Program-made: the position numbers and the translations under genes
Notes under the pieces: model-generated
What the model was told of the DNA's origin: nothing
Databases searched by the model: none
The model's input: only the letters and a program-made list of their open reading frames with translations
Shown here: positions 48,357 to 63,875 of the stretch, piece by piece
Layout: each line of letters begins with the position of its first letter
How positions within the stretch are numbered: position 1 is the first letter of the stretch
Assembly: GCA_005656395.1 (NCBI GenBank)
Contig: SRSI01000009.1
Coordinates: forward strand, 2,046,001 to 2,110,000
Length of the DNA stretch: 64,000 nucleotides
Source of the DNA: Strongyloides papillosus
Taxonomy: Eukaryota; Nematoda; Chromadorea; Rhabditida; Strongyloididae
Reading direction: 5' to 3'

Positions 48357-51300
48357 ATGTCTCAAGGGGTTAGTTATTTTTTACCATAAACTTTTAGAAA
48401 GAAAAAGATTATATCAGGATTGCAATTGTATTAAATACTATCTTTATATGATATATATTTTCATGATGTGTCAAAAGAAAGAAAAATTTTTTTTATAATT
48501 TATAAATATATTAAAGACAAAATTAGGTGTCGCTTCTTTTAATTCTAATTGTTCTTATAAAAGAGTTTTAGATATTCAAATTTGTAACTGGTATTATTGT
48601 GAGTAGGTAATATAAAATGTTGTAATCTTATAATATAATCTAAAACAATCTTAGAACTATTACGTCACATTCTAATTTTATCAAAAAATGTTTATATAGC
48701 CAAATAGATTATGAATGATCAATAATTTTTAAAATTATATATATTTTTATATATGTATATACATATAGATTCTGTTTTAACGACAACCCACTATAAATAT
48801 TACTTTCCCTCATGACAATAGTGATTGCGCACAATAAGGTTTCTCTTTTGATAAATACTTATTGTAATAAATCTTGTCCTTGTCTTTAGGCATAATTTAT
48901 GAGTTTAAAATAGCATTTGTAAATTAAAAGTGCTCTATCAAGAGTGTAACGGCTGTTAATTAGCATATCCATATTTTTGCGCACAATTTTTTCTTTCGGC
49001 ACTTCATTTATAAGTTATAGTATTAAGAATAGTATTGACCATGAAAAGGGATAATCTTTTAAAATATTTTATATCTAAATTTTAGAAGATATACTAGTTA
49101 ATTATTATTTTTTCTTTTAGCAATACTCAGCGGATGCAGGTTATCCTCCCTCAAATAGTGGACCTTCTTCTGATATGTATGGATCTGGTGTGCCGTCAGT
49201 AGATCCTTCATCTCAACAAGCTCATACAAATTTTTTTCAAAATCAAATGGTCCCACCTTCATCTGTTGGTTCAGGAATGCCTTATGGCAATACTAGTCAA
49301 CAACAAGGAATTATGATGCCAAATACTCCTCTCGATGAACAAATGAAACGTGACAAAGAAGCTATATATGGACATCCATTATTTCCTCTTCTAACATGTC
49401 TTTTTGAAAAGTGTGAATTAGCTACATGTACACCTAGAGATTGTATGCGTGATGGAAGTCAATCTAATGATGTTTGTTCTTCAGCATCATTTAAAGATGA
49501 CTTAATGGAATTCTCAAAAATGATTCAAACTAAAAAACCATATTATCAACCTAATCCAGAACTTGACAATTTGGTAAGAAAGATTTTTCATTATTATTAC
49601 TAATAATCTTATTTTCAGATGCTCCAAGCCATACAAGTATTACGATTTCATTTATTAGAATTAGAAAAGGTAAGATTGTTATATCTAAAAAAATCATTAT
49701 TCTTATCATATAAAATGCTTTTTGAGTTTTTTTTTAGTTAGTACATAATAGTAATTGACATTTTCTTATCTAAATTTTATAAAGTAGTGTTAGATATTAA
49801 ATAGATAAGCTTTTTTATTGCTTTATTTCATATGATATTATTATAGGTACATGAATTATGTGATAATTTTTGTCTACGCTATGTTACATGTTTAAAAGGA
49901 AAGATGCCAATGGATATCGTTGGAGATGAAAGGTCTTCTTCAACACAGCCTTCAATTTCACCTGCTACAACACAAAGTTGTTCAAGTCCTGCAAATATTC
50001 CAACTCCTTTATCACATCAACCTATGTCAAATAATCCAAATTATTATAATCCAGGATCAAACACAAATAATGACAATAATACAAATTCTTCACATGAGGT
50101 ATGTTTTTTCTACTGCAAAATATATACTTTAAGTAATATAATATAACATTATATTTATAAAAATATAATACATGTAGGGGAATTTTTTTTATATACTTAA
50201 ATTGAATAACTATATCTATTTATCATAGAGTAATATAATCTCTAAAACAAATTTTATTGTTAAATAGTTTATAATTTGAATGATTGCGGTTCATAATAAT
50301 AACAATACATATTGTATATTATGCCGATATAAACTTTATGAAATGGATACTTCAATATACTTATAGTGTTACTTAAGTGGGATATAGTAGTTTTATGATT
50401 TGCCATTTAAACAATTTTATTGTCGGCTTTATCTTTTTAATCCTATATGTTAGAACAAAAAGAATAATATTTATAAATATGTCTTTCTAATTGACTATTT
50501 TTAGGTGCCAACTTCTGGATCATCGGGGTTTCATGATTTAACTAATCAACATGTAAAACAAGAGCACCCTTTAGTGATGGGCGGGACGCCAGCTAACATT
50601 TCTATGCAGCATGCCGGTGGCGCCCCACAGCCTTCATCTCAAAACGGCAATTCTCCAAATTCAGGAATAGTAAATAATTCAAATACACAGTCTGGAAGTA
50701 GTACGATCTCAACAACTCCATCAACAACGGGAAATAATGATGCACCTAGTGAAACAGGTGAGTTTTTATTTTAAAGCTTCTCTATGATAATGAATGAATA
50801 CAAAAATATTTTAAATAAATTTTATTTATTAGTCTTCTGACTAATATAATATTAACTATAAAATATATATATGTATATATATTATAGTAAATTAAGTAGA
50901 TATATAAAAAAAATATTACTACATAGTACAGTAAGCATAGATAATGTTTATCGTTATATCTTTTAATATCACAACTTTTGTGATATTTTGTCCCTGTGGA
51001 AAATTATTTATTAAGAAAATGAAAGACAAATATCTTTTAGAAATATTGGAAGGAAGTGGGCAATTAAAGGTTTCTCTCGAGGGAAACAAAAAAGTACCTC
51101 ACGAAATAAGGTTCATCAGATAGCGCAGTTTTGAGCAAATATTTACAAAGTATATCTTTAATGACAGTTTTACAGTAGACTAATTAGCGTTGCTGACAGT
51201 GATTGGCACACTAGCACACAATAGGTTGAAAATTCTTCATAACTTTCTTAATAATAAACATTTCTCGCATTGTCCACAATTTTGATCACATTTAGTTACT

Positions 51301-54300
51301 TAAATACCTATTTAGCATGCTAGTACTTTAATTAGAAATTTCCTTTTCATAATTCACATATTTTTTTATTATTTCCTTTTATTTTAAATTTTGTTTGATT
51401 AACTATGCCATTCTGTGAAGCGTATCCAAATAAAGTAATAATAATATATCGTTTGATAATCCATCATTGTCACTGATTCCCTCTCACCTAATCGAGTGCT
51501 TCATGGATGAATGGTTTTTAATGTTACAACACTGGGGGCTTATTGGATGTCATCAAAATAACATCAGCTACAAATGCATTGGCTCTTTTTCGGTTGGCCA
51601 ATTTTTCGCTACATTGAGCTTATTAATTAAAATACTGAATGTGACACTTTTGAGTGAAGGAGATGGAGCAGTTGAAAAGAACGTTTACCAAAATAAAAGA
51701 ACCAATATATGAATAAACTCCAGCTTCATAATTTTAATTCATTACTATCATTCTGTCGTGTTTGTTAATATTTTTTTTCAGTCTATCTCATCATTTCGTC
51801 TTTCATTAATTTTAGTCCGTGTTTATTAAAATTATATATGTCACCAAATTATACTATTTGTAGGCCATATTAAATATTGCTTAACAATTTTAAATATTGC
51901 TTGTTGGATGTGTTCTTGATAACTACCATATTGCTTTTTTGTAAATTTTGATTAATAATTACCCCATTAACTAACTAATTAAATGAGTGATTTACTAATG
52001 TCTTCAGAAAGATCAATTAGTAATCCGAATATAATGCTTCAGCATTATGAAACGCATGTTTTACCACATCCAAGCGCTATGTACCCAACACACCAAAGTC
52101 ATTATGATATGGTAGCTGTCCCACAAAATTCACTTGCACATAATGTTGACTTTCATAGTCAACAACTATATACTGCTTCTATTCCTCAACAACAAAATTT
52201 TGAGTACGAATTTGAAAATCAAAGTATTCCGATGATGATGATATCATCGTCTAACATCATTGAGGAATCTTCAGGCTTATCACCTCAATCTACTGAGTCC
52301 AGTGAAGTGCCTACGACATCACAACTGTCACAGCCATCATCTAACAATCTAAATAATTGTTCATCATCGCCTTCTAACACTGAAACAGCAAATACACTTT
52401 CTAAAAGTTCCACTTCTTCACGAAAGCGTGGTTGTTTCCCAAAACACGCTACAAATGCAATGAAGAATTGGCTTTTTAAAAATTTGATGGTGAGTTTTTG
52501 TAGTAATTTTTTTAATAATAATATACATGTGTCTATGTCTTGCTTACACTTCTTTATGCACTTCAACGTGGGTTCGGGAATATTTTTTTGGATAGTGAAA
52601 ATTACACGTATTCATTCATTATCTAGCTGTTAGCTTAGCTTCTTCTTTTCAATAACTCCATGATTTTATTCTTTAGGCGACGACGGTCTTTCTGTTTGTG
52701 ATTCATTAAATGGTGACGGTCGAGAATCTGTCTCTAGTGAGGGTAACAGTAATTCACAGACAAATGGTTCAAATGGAAATGGGAAAAGAAAAGTACCAAA
52801 AGTATTTTCAAAAGAAGCCATAACTAAATTTAGAGCTTGGTTATTCCAAAACTTAACGGTTCGTTTTAACAATAATCATTTGCACATTTTTACAGTGTAT
52901 TAGTAGTTATAAGAAATTATAGTATCACTTCTGCTTCTTATCTTTTGTAACATAGGTTAAGGGTTATAATCGTCGTTCAACTATTTAAGTATAAAGGTCA
53001 TTATTTGGCACAAATAATAAGATTTTGATTTATTACACTTTTTATTAAGTACCTAGTAAGTGTGCCAAAATGAGTATCTTTTATTTTTAAGATTAAATAC
53101 AACAGCATATGGATCTGTTTTGTTACAACGACCAGTATTTTTCTTTTTCTAACAGAATTTACAATCACTGATCATCAATAAGTTTATCAATCATTTTTCA
53201 ATCTTTATCTGACAGAGAATATGTATATATATAATATGCGTATACAAATATATACGTATAATATATTTTCTTAAGACAAATATATTAAAACATATGAATA
53301 ATTTAATTTGATTAGGGACCAGGAAATTAATATATTGTCTTTTCATTTGATAGAAAATTCTTTTAAACTTATTTTAATAATGAGTTATACAATGATCCAA
53401 CTTTAATATAAACAAATGTTTCCAGTTTATATTTGATACAAACACTAACATAAAAGTCTTTGCGCCAAAAGTCATTTATCACAGAATGTCTTACCATGAT
53501 AGAGCATGAATGCTTTCAATGATGGATGACTTTTGTATAAATAAAATATTTAACTCAATATAAAAGATAAATGAGAAAAATATTTGAGGGATTGTGAGAC
53601 AAACTGGGAGTTAAAATTTGATATTATTTTTAATAAAAAAAATTGTTATATTATTCTATTTATTAATATTTATTGAAAATTAATTAAATTATTTTAGCAC
53701 CCATACCCTTCTGAGGAACAAAAAAGACAATTGGCTAATGATACAGGACTTACTATTTTACAAGTAAACAACTGGTAAGTTTGCTTTTTTTTCAAAAATT
53801 TTTCAAATAACATTTTTAAAATAATTATTTGTCTATTACCGTTACACTTCTTTATGCCTAACAACCTCACACAGGGATATGGTAGCAATTAAATAGAATA
53901 GTCATCTTTGTAAAGTTCTTATTCGTTGTATATGCACACATTCAGTTATTGCTTTTAAACAGCCTTGAAAATGATGGATTGGTACAGCTGGTTAGGTTGA
54001 CATGTACCAATGTTAGTGAATTTGATGTACTAAAATATTAAACTTAACAATGCATGTATTTAGGGTTTGTCTTATTTTAGAAGTATATGCTTATTTAAAA
54101 TAAAAAAAAGAGACACAATTAAAATTGGAGGTAAAAAAATAAGCATTCGATCTTATCGCCTAATGAAAACATCTGGAAAAGTGATGACTTGCATATATTA
54201 TCTTTATCTCTATATTTTTATTCCTCATCCATCAAAAATGATTAGATAATTAGAGGTTTTTGGGACAGATGAGTTTATTTTATGTAGTTAGTTATTTTTT

Positions 54301-55249
54301 GTATAATTATCTTTATCATATTTCAACTTATGTTAAATGACAGTTATCATATATAATAGTCCTTGTCAATACTATTAATTAAGTATGTCATTACGTACTT
54401 TAAAAGCACGTGTGACTCTCTGTAACATTTAATACATATTTTAAAGTATATACTAAAAACTTTCACAAATTATAATTTACGATCTGATGTTGTAATCAAA
54501 AAAAGCTATAAAAAAGACAAAATTTTACGAATTTATGAGGATCATTTTAACAGATAAAGTTACAAACATTTTTATTAACTATATATAAATTGAATCATAA
54601 TAACATTGTAACAGGTTTATGGTAGCTTATTATCCAGTTACTTATATAGTGTTATCTTTCAATAAATCATTCGAGACCGGTTTCAATTTTATAGAAGGAA
54701 TATTTAGTTGGCGTTTTATTATCTGTTAAATTATCATACTTTTACAATGAAGGGGTTTATAAATAAATTTAAATTTTAAAAAAGATAATAAAATAGTATA
54801 TTTGAAATAATTTAATAAATTTTTTTGTTAGGTTTATTAATGCAAGACGTAGAATAGTACAACCAATGATAGATCAGAATAATCGTGCTGGACGTTCACC
54901 TCATGTTAATGTTTTTAAAAATCGTAGAAGAAAAAGTAGTGGACAATCTCCTGGTCCATCTCCAGATCTTATTTCAAATCCATCATCAAACTATTCACCT
55001 GAAAACGGGCAAAATCCTCAATTAATTCCTCAAATGGGACTTCAAACGGCATACAATACTGCTAATGGAATGTTTTCTACAACTCCCTATACTTCTACAA
55101 TGCCTTCTTTCAATCCTACTTTTACATCACAAGTATTTATGCCTAATGCTATGATGAATCCATATACAATGCCTCAACAAGCTATGAGTCAAAATTTTAT
55201 TGATCCTTTTCAAATAAATAATGGGCAAACTACAATTCATAGAGAATAA
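48357..55249 (+). CDS. unc-62: UNC-62/MEIS/Homothorax TALE homeodomain transcription factor
   Basis: Exons: 48357-48368 (MSQG), 49121-49573, 49619-49669, 49847-50098, 50505-50757, then either 52008-52489 or 52677-52858, then 53698-53774 and 54832-55249. All phases agree and give 565 or 665 residues. The MEIS/PKNOX N-terminal domain, which binds PBX/CEH-20, occupies about 79-198 ([27 protein letters not shown]..., [25 protein letters not shown]). The TALE homeodomain shows the three-residue PYP insertion (HPYPSEEQ), [23 protein letters not shown] and the recognition residues WFxNxR. The C-terminal region is Pro/Met/Gln-rich. In C. elegans UNC-62 directs embryonic, neuronal and intestinal gene expression, and its isoforms differ by first exon and by homeodomain exon; the same architecture is visible here. 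Confidence 0.95.
52008..52489 (+). CDS. unc-62: unc-62 alternative homeodomain exon, canonical-sequence version
   Basis: This exon follows TCTTCAG and ends at TTGATG|GTGAGT. It starts in phase 1 and ends in phase 0. After about 130 His/Gln/Ser-rich residues it encodes [20 protein letters not shown], the first half of a typical MEIS homeodomain (family KRGIFPKxATNxMRAWLFQHLT). It must be joined to the HPYPSEEQ exon at 53698. It corresponds by sequence type to one of the two alternative exon-7 versions of C. elegans unc-62. An odd point is Met rather than Thr immediately before HPYPS. Confidence 0.85.
52677..52858 (+). CDS. unc-62: unc-62 alternative homeodomain exon, divergent version
   Basis: The acceptor is TCTTTAG and the donor ACG|GTTCGT; the exon starts in phase 1 and ends in phase 0. 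It encodes a Gly/Ser/Asn-rich lead and [20 protein letters not shown] followed by FQNLT. This is a distinctly different N-terminal arm and helix 1, though it still fits a TALE homeodomain when joined to the exon at 53698. It lies only 187 bases downstream of the other version. Confidence 0.88.
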
Positions 55250-55546
55250 TAGTGTAATCACACATGGAATACATATTTAATTGTAACGCTATTTATATTT
55301 TGAAGAGAGCAGATGATTAAAAATTATTGAGAAGCACTCTTAACAACTCGAGCTTTATAAATCTTAATATTAAAAATAGCATTTTAACACATTTTTTTCA
55401 TTTTTTATTAGTTAGAACGCGTTGTACAAGAATAATATGTTTGTTGATGTTTTTAAATAAAGTATTTACTTTTTTGTTTTATAATTTTTTCTATACAATT
55501 AAATATTTTAATACTTGTATTTATTAAAATTTTTATACTCTATATA
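55250..55546. other. 297-bp convergent intergenic region
   Basis: 3' flanks of unc-62 (+) and the ankyrin-repeat gene (-). The 66-codon frame at 55327-55527 has no family features and is probably chance. Confidence 0.5.
55456..55461 (+). terminator. Candidate poly(A) signal of unc-62
   Basis: AATAAA about 207 bases after the unc-62 stop codon, within the 297-base gap to the stop of the convergent ankyrin-repeat gene. Confidence 0.4.
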
Positions 55547-57958
55547 TCATTTATCTTTAGTACAAACACAGATGTTTTTATCCTTTATATTGTTTTTTGT
55601 CAATGGAAGACGATTGATTGGTAAGTGTGTATTTCCAATATTTGATAAAGATGCTGATGAATAAATTTTTCCTAATTCACGGATTTTATCATTTAATGGA
55701 GTAGCATTCCTAATTTTTGATTCAAAAGTTATTCCTGCAGCTTTGTTTCCAGCATTATTTCTTTTCACATGTTGAATTCTTTCTCTTTCTTCGAGGTATA
55801 TTAATTTTAATTGATCTGTAAGTGATTCTAACATAGATTATTATACTTTTAAAATAATATTATCTTACCGTATAGAAATTTTTCCCATGAATAAAATGTT
55901 GTAAATTTAAACTGGTCAACTGGTAATTTATGCATTTTACAAAAATTTTCAATTAATGTTCTTACTAAAGTTTTTTCTTGAATCTTTCCATATTGTAGCT
56001 GTGTTTTCTTTAAATGTGTCAACTCATCAAAAATGGCTTTTTCATGTAAAATTTTAGCTTCTTTTTCATATTTTGAAAGCCTTTTATTTCCCGTTTTATT
56101 TTCATAATCTACTAACAAATCATAATCTGTTTTTCGATCAATTTCAGCATCTGTGTTTTTTAGTTTTTCGCTTTTTTCTTTTTTGTTAGGTGATGATTGG
56201 TTTTTAGAAGTTTTACTCTTTGCTCCTTTTTTAGATTTTTTAGGCAAATTAATATCCGGACTTTCATCACTAATTCCCTGTTCTGCTTTTTTTATACACT
56301 CATTTTCATCATCGCTAATTTCACTTTTACTTCGAGCATGTTTTATTGAATCTTCAACAAGTTGTTTAGTTAAAATTTCGGCTAACTCTGAATTATAACT
56401 ATTTATTGAGCTATTATTTGAAAGTTGTTTTTCCAGATTTTTAGTTTTTTTTACTGGAGAATATATTTCATCATTCTCCTCATTTACGGTGGCATGTTTG
56501 TTTTCATCTTCGTCAATTTTATTTTCATCTTCAATTTGATTTTCAATATCATCTTTTTCTGATATCTCTTCTTCAATTGCATCTATATTATCTTCCTCAC
56601 TAAAAGCATTTTTAATTTTACTAAGTTGTCTTTCAATACTTGCTTGTGATGAACGTCGGATTTTTTCAGGCATATCACTTGCTCTTCTCGCTCTATGAAC
56701 AGTTTTTAGAAAATTAGCTACATCCTCATGATTTCGACTTTCTGCAATATCTAGTGGTGTCATTAAGTTTTCCCCACGTATCATAATAGCATTGTAATCT
56801 GCTCCTCTAGTTATTAAAAAAATAACAATTTCCATATTTCCTGTAGCTGCCGCTAGATGTAAAGCATTTCTGCCTTGATTATTTGCAACTGATAAACATT
56901 CAGGATTTTCTGTATATAAATATTCTATTACATCTTTACTACCACATTGTACAGCTTCATGAAATGGTATATCACCTTTATGATTAACCATATTAAAAGA
57001 TGCACCATATTGTTTTAATAATTTTAAAATTTGTAAATTTCCTTTAGCAGCAGCACAATGAGAAGGTGTTCGTAATCTATAATCTTGAACATTGGGATCT
57101 GCTTTATATTTTAATAGTAATCTTGCACATTCAACATGTCCAAATGCAGATGCATAAAACAATGGAGTATCTCCATTACGATCTCTTGCTTTTATTAATT
57201 TTCTATCTACTATCTTTAAAAGATATTCAAGTATATGCTCGTGACCATGACTGGCAGCACAATGTAATAGATTTAGCTTATCTTTATCTATATGATGCTT
57301 ATCTCCACCAGAGCTTATAAGTAGTTTTAATGCCTCTAAATTACCTTGAGATGTTGCCCAAGAAGCTGGAGTTCTTTTATCTATATCATAAAAGTCAACT
57401 TCATTTCCAGCTCTTATAAGAAGATGAAGGATTGCAATATTTCGTTCCTCTGATATATCTTCAATAACAGTTGCATAATGTAATGGATATGCACCATATA
57501 AATCTGGAGTATTTACAGATGCTCCTGCTTTTAATAAAAATTGTAAAACTTCTAATTGTCCACAAACTACAGCCCAATGAACAATAGAATGCCTTTCATT
57601 ATCATATTGATCAACAGAAACACCATGTTTTATAAAAAATTCAATTCCATCTATATTTCCATTTATAGCTGATATTAAAATAGGACTTTGTCCATGGATA
57701 TCTAAAGCATTAATAAGTGTCTTATCTTTAAGTAAGATTTTTTCTATAGTATCAACATCACTATTTGCAGCAGCATAATGAAGTGCAACTCTACCCTCTG
57801 AATCTTTTTTCCCAACATCAGCCTATAAACAAATTTAAATGAAAAAAAAACAATTAGAATAAAAAAACATATTATTTTAAATTGTTATGGTAGAATAATT
57901 AAAATGATTACTTTGAATTTACCTCTGAAAAATTATGTGGCAATTTTAATTCACCCAT
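55547..57958 (-). CDS. Ankyrin-repeat protein, inversin/NPHP2-like
   Basis: Exons 57958-57923, 57822-55869 and 55827-55547 give 756 residues. About twelve consecutive ankyrin repeats fill residues 13-430 (GRVALHYAAANSD, HSIVHWAVVCGQ, GAYPLHYATV, NLLHCAASHGH, GRNALHLAAATGN). An acidic/basic low-complexity region with Lys-rich clusters follows, and then a charged helical C-terminus. Inversin-like proteins are ciliary and junctional scaffolds; the nematode member (NPHP-2/MLT-4) is linked to cilia and moulting. That assignment is tentative because repeats alone dominate the similarity. From residue 13 to about 232 the reading frame has no ATG, TTG or GTG codon, so start-based gene finders truncate it at 57162. 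Two in-frame acceptors are possible for the last exon, differing by four codons. Confidence 0.7.
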
Positions 57959-58744
57959 GGAGAATTATATTTTTTATAAATGAAAAAATATAGTAAACAA
58001 AATTTTAAATAATTGCTATATGGATAATTATTTCTATTAAAAGTAAGGAATTTGTAGTAGTTTTGAGAAATAACAGCTGTTTCTAGTATTTAAATATTTC
58101 ATAAGATCTGTAAATAAAGTTCAATTAAAGAAAATTATTTATAACGTAAGTTGCTATCACCAAGACAACACTATAAGACAAAATAATCTTATATGAACGG
58201 GTCTTTTCAAGTAGAAAATTTGTATTGTGATAATTCAAGTTGGCAACTATTTAACATAGTTATTATTTTAATTCTTATTATCTAAAAAAAGTGTTAACTA
58301 AAATTTATTTAAAACATATTTGAAACCAAAAACACTTTATTTTCCACGATTTTAATAATGTAAATAATAAATTTCTAAATATAGATAAAAAGGTTTATGA
58401 TGAATCCATAACACGCCATTAATGTCCTCCAACACTTAGTATTATATTTTATTTACATATATCTTCTTTTACATAATCACTAATATAACGCTTTTTAAAG
58501 TGAAAATAAATTTAAACTAATGACAGGATGCACGTAATTTATAATAAAATATTCATCTTAAAAAAATAACACCATCTTACAAAAACGCAAACTGTTAACA
58601 TAAATATATATTTTGACTCTTTATAATAAAATAATAATATATATGAAATATTGTATATAATAAACAATTTTAATTTTTTTCAATATCTTAAAATTTATGT
58701 GGTACGAAGTAATATTTCTTTCTGTTTTCTCTTTGAAACTCTTC
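57959..58744. other. 0.79-kb intergenic region
   Basis: AT-rich; 5' flank of the ankyrin-repeat gene and 3' flank of SEC23, both minus strand. No gene seen. Confidence 0.5.
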
Positions 58745-62177
<3,433 letters not shown>

Positions 62178-62714
62178 TCTAAAAAATAGTAAAATACAAA
62201 AATTAAAATATACACATATCTGGTGGGAAAAACTAAATACTTTTACTTATTAAAAATAGACACGCCATCATTAATTTCCACCATAGACGTGGAGTTTCTG
62301 TAGACATTATACCAAAAAATTTAGGGTTATCAAAGGCGAATAATCTAGATTATAAATACAATTATTGAACACTATATTAATTATGATAATACTAGTGACT
62401 AATGATTTTCCAGTGGTAAAACAAGTATAGAAATAAATATACTTTTAAAAGTAACATAAAATATTTGAAAAATTTCTTGTATAACTACTATTTTAATTAT
62501 AACGAGATAGCCTATAAATTCAATGTAATTTTTTTATCACGCTAAAAAAAATATCATTTTTTAAATGAAATTATATTATAAAAGCTTTATATGTTAAATT
62601 TTATTATACATTAATTTTAAAGCAGAAATATACATTATTTGAAATTAAGATTATGAATTAAATATTAATATATAGAAATTTTAAATATTTTGTTCATCAA
62701 AAGTTTTTCGTTTT
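62178..62714. other. 0.54-kb intergenic region
   Basis: AT-rich flank between the SEC23 start and the stop of the TPR-protein gene, both minus strand. No gene seen. Confidence 0.5.
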
Positions 62715-63875
62715 TTAATTTTCATCATTTCGAAGATAATATACAGTCAGTTTCTTAAGGCTATTTAACATATTGTTTGTGTCGATGTCTTTTTGATTAT
62801 TCTCAATAATAAAATTAACTTTTTGTTCTGGAATTAAATAACTATCAAACATTTCATATTGATCTGGTAATAGAAGTTCTTTTTTTAACTGCTCGAGCAA
62901 GTAGAAAATTTTATCTTGTAAAATTTCTTTGTTGAATAAAGATTCTAAATATGAAGCTCTTATAATACTAATTTCAACGTTATATATGTACATACTATTA
63001 ACTTCATCTTGTTCTTTGAAAATGTTTTGGGAAATCATATAACTTTCAATGGCATTTGAAAACATTCTTTCTTCTTCAAATAGAACACCTATATTATTGT
63101 GTAATTTAGCGATTTCTAAATATTTTTGACCAAAAATAATAGTTAATATGCTGATAGCTTTTTTTAAAGAATACATAGATCCTTTTTTATCATTAATTGC
63201 CTTACAAATCATAGCCATCAATTGGTAAGTGACACAACATCCAATGTGTATTTCTCCATAGAGGTGTTGAAAAACTTTCAAAGCTTTTTCAGCAGATAGT
63301 ATGGCTGTTTTGTAGAATTTTAATTTATAGTGAACTTGAGCACAAAATAACAGTACAGCAGCAGTATCTCTGTGGTAAAAACCACAATCTTTGTAGACGT
63401 ATTTCAATAATTTCTCTACAATATCCACAATCTGGTCATTTTTATTTTTTTGTAGAATGTAATTGTTAATAATTTTGCATATAGGCCACATTCTTCGAGG
63501 GAACTTGTATTCTTTTGAATATATTGTTTGATTTTTTAAAACACTAGAGTTATGTAATACCATTGGTGTAGCTTTTCCTAGAAGAGATTTTACATTACAG
63601 ACCCCAAGACTTGCAATTGTTATATTTTTTAAATTGCATGATGGGCTTTCCATATTAGATAAATACATATTATTACATTTTTGTTTACACGTGGATCTCG
63701 TAGCATCACTAAATGACTTTTGATTATACTTTGAAGAATTGCTAAGTAGAGAATTTTTGTTCCGTGATAAAGCTATGTTATTAGATATTGAAATTTTTCT
63801 ACGAGGAGTTTCATTGTCATTTATGGTAATTTTACGGATATTCGGAATTGGACGAGTAAAATTCTGAGGAATCAT
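62715..63875 (-). CDS. Tetratricopeptide-repeat protein of unknown role
   Basis: A single 386-residue exon from the ATG at 63875. The first 125 residues are polar, Ser/Asn/Lys-rich and probably disordered. From about 150 to 300 there are at least three TPR-type helical hairpins (YHRDTAAVLLFCAQVHYKLK, AILSAEKALKVFQHLYGEIH, LHNNIGVLFEEERMFSNAIE), spaced about 42 residues apart as in kinesin-light-chain/TPR_12 repeats. The C-terminal 80 residues are charged and helical. TPRs serve protein-protein interaction, so a scaffold or adaptor role is likely; no orthologue was recognised. The 125 bases upstream of it end the window, so further 5' exons cannot be excluded. Confidence 0.7.
   Translation of the reverse strand: MIPQNFTRPIPNIRKITINDNETPRRKISISNNIALSRNKNSLLSNSSKYNQKSFSDATRSTCKQKCNNMYLSNMESPSCNLKNITIASLGVCNVKSLLGKATPMVLHNSSVLKNQTIYSKEYKFPRRMWPICKIINNYILQKNKNDQIVDIVEKLLKYVYKDCGFYHRDTAAVLLFCAQVHYKLKFYKTAILSAEKALKVFQHLYGEIHIGCCVTYQLMAMICKAINDKKGSMYSLKKAISILTIIFGQKYLEIAKLHNNIGVLFEEERMFSNAIESYMISQNIFKEQDEVNSMYIYNVEISIIRASYLESLFNKEILQDKIFYLLEQLKKELLLPDQYEMFDSYLIPEQKVNFIIENNQKDIDTNNMLNSLKKLTVYYLRNDEN

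Noticed and set aside
54067..54249. 60-codon plus-strand frame inside an unc-62 intron
   Set aside because: It lies within the intron between two well-supported homeodomain exons and has no motif.
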